Shown here piece after piece: positions 12,069 to 22,059 of a DNA stretch of 64,000 bases. Made by a program: the position numbers and the translations under genes. The stretch comes from Synaphobranchus kaupii. Taxonomy: Eukaryota > Chordata > Actinopteri > Anguilliformes > Synaphobranchidae. The first letter of the stretch is position 1; every line of letters begins with the position of its first letter. The notes below the pieces were generated by a model, which saw only the letters and a program-made list of their open reading frames with translations, had not been told where the DNA came from and searched no databases. The stretch covers positions 24,290,899-24,354,898 of the forward strand of contig CM056395.1 in NCBI GenBank assembly GCA_029718625.1, written 5' to 3'.

Positions 12069-12334
12069 ATGTATGTGTATCGGTGTATATATGTGCGTGC
12101 GTGCGTGTGCGTGTGTGTTTGAGTCTGCGTGCGTGCGTGCGTGCGTGTGTGTGTGTGTATGTATAGAGTACGGTCTCACCTTCGCTCACACATGATTTCC
12201 TCGTCCTCCTCCAGACGCCCATTCAGAAGAGGAAGAAGCCGGGTTCTCAGAAAAAGAGGCGCTTCAAGACGCACAACGACCATCTGGCCGACGTGCTGGA
12301 GGACTACTCCGAGGGAGTCCCCAGCAAAAAGTGA
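6679..12334 (+). CDS. gtf2e2: gtf2e2, TFIIE beta subunit (spliced coding span, 5' part missing)
   Basis: Six exons join in frame to about 236 residues that read as the general transcription factor TFIIE beta subunit. Recognisable stretches include [75 protein letters not shown] and [20 protein letters not shown]. The family is about 290 residues, so roughly the first 55 residues, a low-complexity lysine/serine-rich N terminus, are missing. I found no such exon on the + strand between 1 and 6660, so it should lie before base 1. TFIIE beta carries two winged-helix domains; with TFIIE alpha it recruits TFIIH to the RNA polymerase II pre-initiation complex in the nucleus. Introns are 1195, 1471, 408, 1568 and 301 bp, all GT/AG. 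The 1568-bp intron is mostly a foldback transposon. Identity is certain; only the 5' end is unresolved. Confidence 0.97.
7487..7514 (+). other. Perfect 11-bp hairpin in a gtf2e2 intron
   Basis: GATGGAGTCTG is followed after six bases by its exact complement CAGACTCCATC. The outer bases (gtaaag / ctttac) also pair after small internal loops. Confidence 0.8.
7641..7752 (+). repeat. GT/GC microsatellite in a gtf2e2 intron
   Basis: Impure (GT)n with a (GC)n core, ending about 210 bases upstream of exon B. Confidence 0.85.
7966..8073 (+). CDS. gtf2e2: gtf2e2 coding exon B
   Basis: This 108-bp, 36-codon exon is phase 0 at both ends; the acceptor is ctgagcag and the donor gtacgg. It encodes [20 protein letters not shown] followed by [16 protein letters not shown], the continuation of winged helix 1. 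The upstream intron has GT/GC-rich repeats near 7.64-7.75 kb. Confidence 0.96.
8400..8820. other. AT-rich low-complexity stretch
   Basis: Rich in A/T with ATAC/ACAT runs, inside the intron between exons B and C. The adjoining - strand open frame at 8788-9027 (79 codons) looks like a degraded repeat rather than an exon. Confidence 0.45.
9545..9727 (+). CDS. gtf2e2: gtf2e2 coding exon C
   Basis: This 183-bp, 61-codon exon runs from acceptor acacctag to donor AAG|gtgaga. It encodes [20 protein letters not shown], the [20 protein letters not shown] stretch and an acidic [14 protein letters not shown] end. It covers the end of winged helix 1 and the linker to winged helix 2. Confidence 0.96.
10136..10229 (+). 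CDS. gtf2e2: gtf2e2 coding exon D
   Basis: The 94-bp exon begins after ttcaccaacag and ends in phase 1 before gtgagt. It encodes [20 protein letters not shown] and [11 protein letters not shown], part of the second winged-helix domain. The split codon is completed to glutamate by the first two bases of the next exon. Confidence 0.96.
10375..10490 (+). repeat. Purine tract and opposing CT tract
   Basis: A GAGA/GGGG-rich stretch is followed within about 30 bases by CTCTCT repeats, so the two can pair. It sits immediately before the foldback element. Confidence 0.75.
10498..11674. mobile_element. 1177-bp near-perfect foldback (palindromic) DNA transposon
   Basis: The left end CAGTAGTGTTCAAAAAAATA and the right end are inverted copies, flanked on both sides by TA, which fits a Tc1/mariner-type TA duplication. 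The whole element folds into two arms of roughly 570 bases, meeting near 11080 with a small imperfect loop. Differences between arms are few: scattered substitutions and a short indel near 10700 / 11460. No transposase frame is present, so it is non-autonomous. It fills most of the intron between gtf2e2 exons D and E. Confidence 0.92.
11798..11913 (+). CDS. gtf2e2: gtf2e2 coding exon E
   Basis: The 116-bp exon follows ttcacccctcag and encodes [20 protein letters not shown] and [18 protein letters not shown]. The donor is ATG|gtttgt, a weak non-consensus site. A long GT repeat starts about 20 bases downstream and fills much of the 301-bp intron. A mutated copy of this exon with part of its intron lies at 13980-14139. 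Confidence 0.96.
11933..12170 (+). repeat. Compound GT repeat filling a gtf2e2 intron
   Basis: (GT)n with GTAT, GCGT and an internal duplicated segment (tatgtgtatcggtgtatata occurs twice). It starts about 20 bases after the exon E donor and ends about 45 bases before the exon F acceptor. Confidence 0.9.
12215..12334 (+). CDS. gtf2e2: gtf2e2 terminal coding exon F with stop
   Basis: After acceptor gtcctcctccag the exon encodes [39 protein letters not shown] and a TGA stop at 12332-12334. This is the basic C-terminal tail of TFIIE beta. The 3'UTR continues without another recognisable intron. Confidence 0.96.
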   Translation, partial: TPIQKRKKPGSQKKRRFKTHNDHLADVLEDYSEGVPSKK

Positions 12335-12880
12335 GCGCGCGTTCCCACCCCTCTCCACCAGGGGGAGCCGTGCATCACTGTACGCAAGTGCACAGGAAGG
12401 AGAGGCAGCGCCCCTCCGAGCGCTTCTGTCCCAAAACCTGTTTGGACGTCTACTTTGCCAAAAAAAAACCCATAAGATTAAAAGGGCACTGCCGTTTGCT
12501 ATACTGTAAAGCTTGGTTCAACAATGTTAAAATGTGAATCTGTGTAAATATTATTTTTTTCTTTCTTAAAAGTGCCAGCATATAACAAGACAGGATGGGT
12601 GGTCCGGTTGGGCGAGCGCGAATCGTTACTGAACGCTTTACCGTCGTCTGCACCATGTTGTCAATCTATCTGTATTATCGGAGCGCAAACTAATGCTGGA
12701 CATTTTAGCAGAACTCCTGCTCGGAAGGACGATTAACATAAAAGTGTGGGAAAATTTTTTCATTTTTTTTTTCAATGTTTTATTTTCAGCGAGTGGCTAC
12801 CCCGTGGGTTTATTGTCCCGAGGGTAGAGGGTTTGAACACAGAATAAAAAAAGATTTTGAATAAAAATTCTTTGCTTTAG
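12335..12880 (+). other. gtf2e2: gtf2e2 3'UTR
   Basis: The stretch after the stop is AT-rich and holds two AATAAA hexamers, at 12843-12848 and 12860-12865, so the mRNA probably ends near 12880. The exact cleavage site cannot be read from sequence alone. Confidence 0.65.
12843..12865 (+). terminator. Paired polyadenylation signals of gtf2e2
   Basis: Two AATAAA hexamers lie 17 bases apart about 510 bases after the stop, followed by a T-rich and G/T-rich stretch. The position suits a compact teleost 3'UTR. Confidence 0.6.
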
Positions 12881-13979
12881 TGATGTAACCTTGTGGAAGT
12901 GCAAAGGTGTTGAGCCTACTTTCAGTTAATGAAATGTTCCAGCGGTAGAATGATCCGGAGAACGGTGGCATGTGTGGAAGCACCTTGGGTGGTTTGTTCT
13001 CCGAGATGTCTTTTTGGTCTCCGTTTCCATTTTGTCCTGTGCTTTATTCCAGGACGTTGCCCTACTAAGTCGCTGGCCCTTGCAAGCACATCTGAGTAAT
13101 GCTTTGGATGTCTAACCAGAAACATTCCTCTGGGGGAACTACCGTAGGTGCCCTTGAGCCGAAGCGTAATGCGTTTCAAAGCCGACGATAAGAAACACTT
13201 TGAAAACTTTCCCCGCCTCTGACTCACTCAAAACTCAGTGTGCATGTTCCCAGCTCCCCCCCCCCCCCCCCCCCCCCACACACATACTTAGTACCGTCGT
13301 CCTTGGAGAGACCGCCATGTTTTCCTAATGTACCCCCACCCCCACGTCTGAGAGCGTTGTGTATTATTCATCCCTGCTTTCTGAAGATGGCGGATTCGGG
13401 CGCCGCCCGAGCTGCCGCAGCCCGAACGGAGCCCCTCCCACATCACTCCGCATCAGCGTGGGACGGAGGCGACTCGGATGCCGGTGACAGGGAGCCGAGG
13501 GGGTCTGTGGACGGGCGCGTTATTCACGCCCCCCGTGACTCCTGACGTCTCAACCAGCAAACGGAAACTAGTTACTTTGTCTTTTTGGGAGGTCGCTTAG
13601 CGACAGCATGAACAGCCCAACCCTGAGGAACTATGCCCCCCTTTGGGGGGTGGGGAGGGTGGCCAATGAGAGGGCGGGCGATCAGGTTTCTTCAAACCTG
13701 TTAATCCAATTCAGAGACATTCTGAACGGGTCAAAGTTCAGAGGTGACGTACATACATTTCTTGAGGGATGGCTTGACCCCACGCGTGCTGTTATTCTCA
13801 AATCAGTTCAAAATTATTGGAATCCGAGAAAAAGATATTGCAAGTACACTTTTGAAAAGAAATGCAATTTCATGACACTTAACTGCCTGAACTTGTGAAA
13901 ATATTGAGCTCTTGCTTTCTTGTGATTAAAAACTTTCTAAGTGCAAAACTTTATATAGCTGCACATATAAGTGTCAGCG
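12881..13979. other. Interval after gtf2e2, no gene recognised
   Basis: It contains a C homopolymer at about 13257-13277 and a modestly CpG-rich stretch 13380-13560. The short open frames there have no recognisable product. Confidence 0.45.
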
Positions 13980-14139
13980 TCAGAGTTCCAGAAGCTGTGG
14001 CGTAGCATTCCAGTGGATTCTATGGATGAGAAGATTGAAGATACCTGAAGAGACAGACCTGGTGTGTGCACTACTACTGAGAGGAGTGTGTGTGTGTGTG
14101 TGTGTGTGTATATGTATATAGAGTACGGTCTCACCTTCG
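13980..14139 (+). pseudogene. Broken duplicate of gtf2e2 exon E plus part of its intron
   Basis: The segment repeats gtf2e2 from the acceptor TCAG through the exon, the start of the following intron with its GT repeat, and the intron end (agagtacggtctcaccttcg), matching 11794-12184 in order. The copy lacks one GAG codon, has lost a base in the GACTAC codons so that a TGA arises soon after, and lacks the exon's 3' half. Intron sequence is retained, so it arose by DNA duplication rather than from mRNA. It lies about 1.65 kb downstream of the gtf2e2 stop and cannot encode the second winged helix. Confidence 0.9.
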
Positions 14140-16530
14140 TACTCTTGATGCGCCGGAGGGCGTAATGTTATGATTACGGCTGGATCAGCTTGTTGAGCCG
14201 TGTTTGCGCCGGTTGCTGTTCCGATTTAAATAAACAAGAAAGCCCCTCCTTTGCCGGGGAGCGTCACCAATGTGGGCGTTACGGCGCACCGGTTCACTAA
14301 ATCCAACCCGCTCACTGAAGTTCCTTTACTGTTCAGCCATAACCTCCCCACAGTGCAATGCGGCCCATACAGAGGCGATGACATCACTTCTGAGGGCGCT
14401 CCCAGCGGAAATGAGGGCTCGCGGTGTGATTCAGGATGAATTGGACAGGTGGAGTTCCCGCTACACCCGTTAGGATTCCTCAGGTTCCTGCTACACCCGT
14501 TAGGATTCCTCGCTGACAGGCCGGACACCCACAGGCTAGCGGCGGTTAGCGGTGAGAGATTGGCCTCTCTTCCAATAGCTGTTAGCTCACTCCTGTAGTA
14601 CTGTGGTCTGTTGGTTATAATATAGTGAGGTGTGCTGTTGCATGAAAACCCCTTACTGGGCGGAGCTACAGTGGCCTGTTAATCTTTTATTTGAACCAGA
14701 TATGTGAGACGAGCCTCCGTCCCCCGTGCTGCTACGTCCGTGTGAAACATCAGATTGTGGTCAGGTTCTGCCTGAGCGGCCAGCTGACAACAGCAGATGC
14801 TGTGGCTCATAATCGTGTGTCAGGCGTTTTATTTCTAATACAGAGGTTTGTTTTTGGTACAAATGGCCACTTGAGACACCAAATGAGTTTATCTTCCAAA
14901 AGGCCAAAATCTCTAATGAGTAATGCATCGTGAACCACAAATGACCCGTTTGTACTGCCAAGTATCTTTTCCTGTTAAGGCACTGTTGTAGTGCTCTAGC
15001 GCACGGATAAGCCCCACGGTCGGGTGCCGATTCTGGACCGTTTCAATGCCAGCCGCGCCGTTAGACCCGCGGAGGCTATAACGTAACGTCATTGGTTATA
15101 ACGTCGCCCGGGGTGACGGGATTTCAGATGGTTGGAAGTCTGCGTCTCATTTTGCAACGGTGACCCCCTTCTGGCCAATCGGGCACCTACGGTCTTCATG
15201 TGTAGCTCGTGCAGGTAACATAAACCTCTTTTCTGTTCAATATCTGAGCGAGTTTAACTGGCAGACTGCGGAATGAAGACGAGCAGTGGCTTAACGCCAC
15301 GTTTCGGAGGAGAACGTTCTGCATCCGAACTGAGAGGAGGATGACCACAAATACACAACACAAACTGGCCAAAACTATAACGGAATGGAATATAATAGGG
15401 CCAATGTGGTCAGAGATTGAGTCAAAGAAATTAAACATGTTAAAGAGTTTAAAAAAAAATTGTTTACAAGCCTGTAATTTTTTCCACACTCTATGGATTG
15501 TTACTTTTGGGAGAAGAGGCATTTTAAGCTCTCCAGAGACGGAATGTACCGTCAACATGGACATTTTAGGCTGCATTTAGGACCACTCAATCTGCACTTA
15601 CATTAGAGTAAAATCACCAGATCACTTGGGAGTTAAAATTATTCTCCTAAAAATAGACCACCCAAGAGAGTATTTTAAGATGCTGGAATGCTGAAAGTAT
15701 GGGAGAGCTTCAAAGACAAACAGAAAATAACAGCACGCTTTGTGCCTTTAAAAAAAAAACATCACTGTCAGGAAGCTGGGAAAACGGACTTTTCTGTCTG
15801 AGTGACCAGGCTGTTGACAGGATCCTGTCAGTGACTTGAGCTTCCATTATCTCATTGACAGCATGCAGCAGAGTTTATTTCAGTTACAGCGTACACTGAA
15901 CTGTCGTTTTGATTTTCTCTTGGAATGGTTCAGTTTTTCAGTACACTGTTGTCCCAGAAGACGTGGTGCTGCGATCTCACCAGGCTAATAGGTTACATGC
16001 GAGTGATCGAAATGCATCGAGGGGCCTCTATATTCAGACTCCACAGTCCTTGAGTTGGATTTCTATAACAGAAACCAGCAAATAAAATATGCCAGCAAAC
16101 TACAGTGGAAGATTTTTTTAAAAGTGCATTTCAATAAACTCAGAGAGATGCTACACCCGTGGCATGTGCTAATCTCCACCCTGAACGTAATATGCATGGG
16201 GCTAAAACTTTGATCTTGCACTTGCACTGTATTCACGATTCAGGTCATTGCCCAACTGTCAACATTTCCCCAAAGTTTCATCACAATCGGCGTAGAATTG
16301 TTAGAGTTATGGATGATAGGGTCGCATGGACAGACACACGCTATGCGCACGTGCAGGTGTAATAACAAAACTACAAGTATAGTTTTAATATTTTGCAGCT
16401 CGGAAGTGATTTCAGCCAGTAGTACTCCTGCTCACAGTGCGTCTACACGCTAGCACGCTAAAATCACGCTAGCACGCTAAAATCACGCTAGCAGTCACTC
16501 TTACCCCCGTTTCACAGTGAAACACACTAC
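14140..16530. other. Intergenic stretch, no gene recognised
   Basis: A 31-bp direct duplication lies near 14452-14512 (cgctacacccgttaggattc core) and a short triplicate of cacgctagcacgctaaaatc near 16445-16495. The rest has no supported exon on either strand. Confidence 0.45.
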
Positions 16531-16534
16531 ATTA

Positions 16535-16660
16535 TTCACATTGTTTATTTGCTTGGCAGAAGCCTTCACCCAGGCCCACTTACACAGCTCACATTTTACG
16601 CATCGTACATTTATACAACTGGATGTTTACTGGGATATCAATGATACAAACAGTAGTTTT
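16535..16660 (-). repeat. Fragment of the LINE/SINE 3' tail family, reverse orientation
   Basis: The stretch tttgcttggcagaagccttc acccaggcccacttacacag resembles the reverse complement of the tail seen at 17580-17620 (taagtcgctctggataagag then cgtctgctaaatg). Confidence 0.5.
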
Positions 16661-17394
16661 CCTCCTTTCCCCAGAAAATGCTAGAAATGTTCCCCCTGGC
16701 CTGGTGCAGTGCGTCAATCATCCAGGATCCACAGAATTTGGCACAGGGCCTGTCAGCGATCCTCCCATATTCATTTGATGTCAAACGTGACCCGTGAACC
16801 ACAGACAAGTGAAAGGAAATATTCTGGCTCTAAAATACAAATCCTCGCACGTAGCCCAAAAAAGTTGGAACATTTTCTTGATACAAAAATATTCGTATTT
16901 TTTCCTCAAAATATTTTTTAAAATGTACAGCATTTTTTATTTTTTAAATCTTTTGTCAAATCATGCTTCCATATATAATAATGACCATTATAACAACAGC
17001 AATAATTATTATAATAATAACAATAAGAAGATTTCTCATATGTAACAGTATAAAAAAAGCGGGGGTGGGGGGTCGGGTGGTTGCTCTGGAGGATATGTGT
17101 GTGATTGAGACAGGGGTCTTGAAGGTCCTGAGACGCAGCTGGATGTCGTTGCCTGGAAGAACCAGAGACACATATCCATGGTCACTCACATCATCAGTGG
17201 CCAGCGCACTACCAGAGGATGGCGGGTGAGTCCTATCATAACGCAGCACACGCTGGCAGAGTGTTATTAACAGTGCAGAAATACAGAATATAACTGTTAC
17301 AGTAAGCCATACAAGGCCTTCTCATTTCATGCTATATCTGTCATCCGACACATTTATTTATTTATCACACTTTCAGACCAGTCACCTCAGAAAT

Positions 17395-17960
17395 GGATGA
17401 ACCTTTGTTGTACAGAAGGGCGGCAGTGTAGCATAATGGGTAAGGAACTGGGCTTGTAACCGAAAGGTTGCAGGTTCGATTCCCAGGTAGGGCACTGCCG
17501 TTGTACCCTTGAGCAAGGTACTTAACCTGCATTGCTTCAGTATATATCCAGCTGTAGAAATGGATACCATGTAAATCCTGTGTAAGTCGCTCTGGATAAG
17601 AGCGTCTGCTAAATGCCTGTAATGTAATGTAATGTAGAAGTGTAAAAACCTCAAAATGGATGAACCTTTGTTGTACAGACGTGTAAAAACCTCAAAATGG
17701 ATGAACCTTTGTTGTACAGAAGTGTAAAAACCTCAAAATGGATGAACCTTTGTTGTACAGACGTGTAAAAACCTCAAAATGGATGAACCTTTGTTGTACA
17801 GAAGTGTAAAAACCTCAAAATGGATGAACCTTTGTTGTACAGAAGTGTAAAAACCTCAAAATGGATGAACCTTTGTTGTACAGAAGTGTAAAAACCTCAA
17901 AATGGATGAACCTTTGTTGTACAGAAGTGTAAAAACCTCAAAATGGATGAACCTTTGTTG
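17395..17960 (+). repeat. 41-bp minisatellite split by a SINE
   Basis: One partial unit (aaatggatgaacctttgttg) lies left of the SINE at 17419-17635. About eight units follow to its right, from 17636 to about 17960. Units alternate between cagaagtg and cagacgtg variants. Confidence 0.92.
17419..17635 (+). mobile_element. tRNA-derived SINE with UnaL2-type tail
   Basis: The head has a full Pol III A box (TAGCATAATGG, 17429-17439) and B box (GGTTCGATTCC, 17473-17483). The tail has the stem-loop CGCTCT-GGATA-AGAGCG (17588-17604) and ends in three TGTAA repeats. A 5-bp duplication AGAAG flanks it (17414-17418 and 17636-17640). The length of 217 bp suggests a full copy. The tail is the type described for eel UnaL2 LINE and UnaSINE1. 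Confidence 0.92.
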
Positions 17961-18038
17961 TTCTTGCACAGCTTCTCCGCAACACGGAGCAGGGATAGAG
18001 AACATAATTCTCCTCATTGGGTGTGCGTTGCGGCCACC

Positions 18039-18203
18039 TTAAAGGGGCAGTTCACCCAAAAATTCAAATTTTCATATGTTTCTACATAACTGGTAGTACT
18101 ATCTATCCATCCATTCACATTAGAAATAATGGATGGATAGATAGCACTCTGGGTATGTAAAAATATATCACAATTTCATTTTTTGGGTGAACTGCCCCTT
18201 TAA
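18039..18203. mobile_element. Palindromic MITE with TTAA ends
   Basis: The inverted ends aaaggggcagttcacccaaa and its complement are each bordered by TTAA (18039-18042 and 18200-18203). Arms pair over most of the 165 bp. The TTAA duplication fits piggyBac- or Kolobok-type elements; there is no coding capacity. Confidence 0.85.
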
Positions 18204-18849
18204 GCTTTAGAAAAATAACCGTTGGCTCTCAGACTTACCGTCGGTCCGTCGTAGGGCCAGCGTCCTTCTGGCTGGACTCCGGAAATCCAGTCAACACCTT
18301 CAAGACCGCGGTACGCCCCCATCACACCTCAGCACCCTGAACACAGGCACAAACGGGACCCTCGAAATCCCATCAACACGTCCCGTGACCATGAACAGGG
18401 GCCCCTTCTGCGCTGTCGTTTTTTGATTTATCACATTCGACAGTATTCATTATCACAGGAAACCCTGGGAAAGCGTTTCTTTGGCCGGAACCACATGACA
18501 AAGGCAGTGTGGGCGGTACAGCTTTTTTGAAATGCATTTAAAATCATTCATAATATAACATTTTTCAGTAAACTTGTTCAAACCTACATTTGAATTCAAG
18601 CACAATTTAGACAGGAATGTTAAATTAAGACTAAAGTTTATATCATGATCACTATACAGAGCACTGTCTTAACCCTCTTATCATCAAGGCGACCTCATTG
18701 TGTGTTTGACATCTCTTAAAAACCACTTAACCTTATTTATCCATCTTGTATTAGTTTTCAACATTTGGTGGGATTAAATAATAAACATGCACTAAACACA
18801 ATGCGGTTTTCAAAGGTCTGTACCAGCTTTACACACAAAGGTGTTGTGC

Positions 18850-19152
18850 GGGGTCATTTTGACCCCAGGCTCTGTTTAAAATATAATACATATATAAATA
18901 TAATACATTCAAAAAAATGTTTTATCTCAGATTTTTTGTGTGTGATTCACGGTACTTTCCCATACAGGTTTTGAACTTCACAAACATTCACTTACCTCCA
19001 GCTGTAAAATGAGAAGTTTCAGTTTTTTTTTTACATTTAGTGATAAAAGGCTAGCCAATTGGGAGACATTTAGAATGCAACACACAAAGTGTTAAACTTT
19101 TCTATTACAATAGTGTTGTGTCAGTTTAAACTGTTGGGGTCAATTTGACCCC
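18850..19152. other. Two perfect GGTCAnnnTGACC palindromes in an AT-rich block
   Basis: GGGGTCATTTTGACCCC (18850-18866) and GGGGTCAATTTGACCCC (19136-19152) each contain the estrogen-response-element pattern GGTCAnnnTGACC. Their similarity and the AT-rich surroundings suggest they may come from one repeat family. Confidence 0.6.
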
Positions 19153-21689
19153 AAAAATAAAATGTCATAAAATGTAAAAATAATAGGGTTAACTGACTAT
19201 CAAAATAAATCTTATCTTCAACCTACTCTAGCACAGCATAATCTGTATTGTAAACAGGCTGATAGATATACATAGTGAATACTTCCTGTCTAACGTTCAG
19301 CCTCTCCTTGATGGACAAACACACAGTGGGAGGAGTCAACATTGCAGAATACAGCACACAGCTGTAAGGGCAAAAATAGCTGGGTGCCTGGTAATTAGGA
19401 GCGATTCCACAAACAGCTTATTTATGTATTTATTTTTTAATTGCGATGTGGTGCATTGCATTTAATTTGCTCACCATTTCCACTACACCATTTTTTAACA
19501 TATCTGTAAATGCACAATTATTACAAAGGGTACTTTGATTGTTAGACTTTTTCATTAAACTTTGCCCACTTATAGTTTGTGAAAACTGGCATGCAAATGT
19601 ATATATCAATATAATAAATTAATATAAAATTGGCCCAATACACAGTCAGATTCTTACATTTATTAATTGGCAGAAAAAACTACTTCCAATTTATACTCCC
19701 AGTTGGCGTTTCAATCTGTTTTCTTGCGTTGAGTTTCCCAGTTTTCTGCCTGAACTTGGACCACATCCTTGTTGAATAGAACATGGTTCAATGCCTGACC
19801 ACTTCTAAACTAATAAATAAAATGATAACATAGATAACACAGCCACGTCAGCCATTATCAGAGCAGGTAGGAAGTAGCGCGAGCGACATCGTTTTACATT
19901 TTTATTGCAGCGATATTCTGCCAGCACAGGTCACGTTAAGCGAAAGAGAAAGGGGAAGAACTGGATCATTTTCCTTTTGTGCTTTCCACTGCTCCTTTGC
20001 ATCTGCTATCTATTCATTGTCCTTGTCATTTCCCCAGTATTGTTTTTGAATCAACAACACTCAACACGCATCCCCAGTACAAAAACCAATGCTTTTGGAT
20101 GACCTAAAACCGTATTAGACGGCTGAAAAATTGAGATCAAAACCCAGCAGTTATAGGTTATGTCAGGTCATGCATACCGAGTCATGAAATAATGAGGCGG
20201 CAGGCAGACTGGTTTCTGCTAACCAGCTGTACGCAACTCTTAGCTGATCAGTCTTGGGCGTTCAGGATTAAAACCACACGGACGCACCCCCAGTGTCAGG
20301 TGATTGATAAACCTCCTAACCGCTCGACAGAACCGCTATCCCGTCTCTTTGTGGCGAAACGCATGTTTTAGCTAATGGCTCTGCTCTACAGTCTCCCAGG
20401 ACAGAGGTTTCCTGTTGATGCCAGACTGAGCCCTCAGGCCTAAGAGCAGCGGTCGCCATGTCAGATGGTCGCGTATCGTGACCGGCCTTATCGGTCTCAT
20501 GGGGACTGGACCTCTAGCGAACACTCTGTCTGGTACTGCCTGTATCTGACCACTGAATCTATAACCAATCCCATGGTATTTAGACTAGGATTACACCTCC
20601 CAAATTCTATGGTTTATCAGTATCTGGGTGGTGTAGTCGTAGTCTAAATACCGTGGACTTTTAAGGCTTTTTTCAAGAGTGGTGCAGGACTTTATTTAGA
20701 CCCCAGGTCAATAACACAGAATTCTAGAAGGTGTAAGGCATGTATGCCTCCTATGCAATTATGGAACCTTAAATATCTTTCGCACATCGTTTGGTGCAAC
20801 TACTGATACTTGATTACAAATGCAATTCTGTTTGATGAAGGTGGAAGATTTTGGTCGAAGACTCTTTCCCCGGAGCTACAATTGAACGAAATGAACATAA
20901 ACAGAATGTGAAGGGCAAGGGGAAAAGCAGAGTTCAGCTCAGCTTGGGATCCGGCAGAGTAAAAGGTCAACCGCAAACAGCCTGGGATAACACAATTTGA
21001 TAATTTATTTATTTTTTTCATTTGAAGTCAAAATCCCAGAGAGATGAAAAGAGGCTCTCAGGGGGGGGGGGGGGGGGGGGGGGGCGTGGGAGAACATCAA
21101 AACGCAAGGCCCGTTTCCCCGTCTACTCATTTCACAATGACATATCACCGAAAAGCAAACACATTTTTCACATCTTTTTTTGTTTTTTTTCCTATCGTAG
21201 TCCTCATACTTTTTCCAGAAAGTACAGCTAGTTGTTTTTTTAGCACGGTTTAGCAGCGTAATAGTGAAATGTAAATAAACAATAAAAAAAAGCCAATGTT
21301 AGGTTTCTGTTATCTGTCCAGGGAGGGGTGGGGCATGTAAACTTTGATCGTTAAGATACTTGAGTCTGAGTGCAGACGACCAAGAAAACAACATCCACCC
21401 CCCTTCGGGGGGTTATTTAAGAAAACCCCCCTATGCCCCACCCTCCCCCCAAACTGAAACGGCTTCCTCAGAGTCCATGGAGGAATTTTCGAGAGAGACG
21501 ATAAGGAGGCTGCTCCTTGTTTACCCTCAATTTTAGTTTCTTCCTCACTTTTCCCCAGCGAGAATAGCCTGCTGTGGAACGTCGGAGAACTTTGGCTTCA
21601 CACCAATCGGCACCCGTCCCGCCCTCGCCCCCGCCCCGACCCCCGACCCCTGACCTCTGCTCACCCTAGAGAGTACCAGGATGTTACAA
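19153..21689. other. Intergenic, no gene recognised
   Basis: The stretch contains a G homopolymer at about 21060-21084 and a C-rich hairpin with a TTCG loop at 21398-21412. It could include distal rbpms 3'UTR, but no exon can be supported. Confidence 0.4.
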
Positions 21690-22050
21690 CCTCTGGGTTA
21701 CAACTGCCAAAAACAGAACTCAACACCGCTCCCCACAGTCCCGGCTCTTCTCTACCCTTCTCCCTCCGATGGTGGAAGGACGTTCCCAAGTCAATCAAGA
21801 AAGCGGGTACACTGGCCGTCTTCCACAAACATCTAAAACCCCACCTTTTCACCTACACCTTGATTTTTCTATTAAAAAGTGAACATTTCTCTCCCTCTTT
21901 GTTTCACAGGTCTTGAGGCACACACCTTGATGGCAGCACTTGATCTTACTTGCCTGTTTATAGCCAGTGGTGTGTGCTCACCAGGTTAACAGCACTTTTC
22001 TAAGTCGTTTTGGCTAAATGCATCTGCCAAATTGGCTATATTGTAAGCTG
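21690..22050 (+). mobile_element. 3' end of a LINE (reverse transcriptase C terminus and 3'UTR remnant)
   Basis: One frame reads DVPKSIKKAGTLAVFHKHLK then PHLF, the typical C-terminal motif of fish L2/RTE-type LINE polyproteins. The 3' end (taagtcgttttggctaaatg then catctgccaaat) resembles the SINE tail at 17580-17620. It is 5' truncated and degraded. Confidence 0.65.
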
Positions 22051-22059
22051 AGGAGACGG

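Noticed and set aside
16956..17249. 97-codon - strand open frame with a protein-like middle (GYVSLVLPGNDIQLRLRTFK)
   Set aside because: It has a possible acceptor (cttccag) but no known match, and it ends in AT-repeat sequence. It could be a repeat remnant or distal rbpms 3'UTR.
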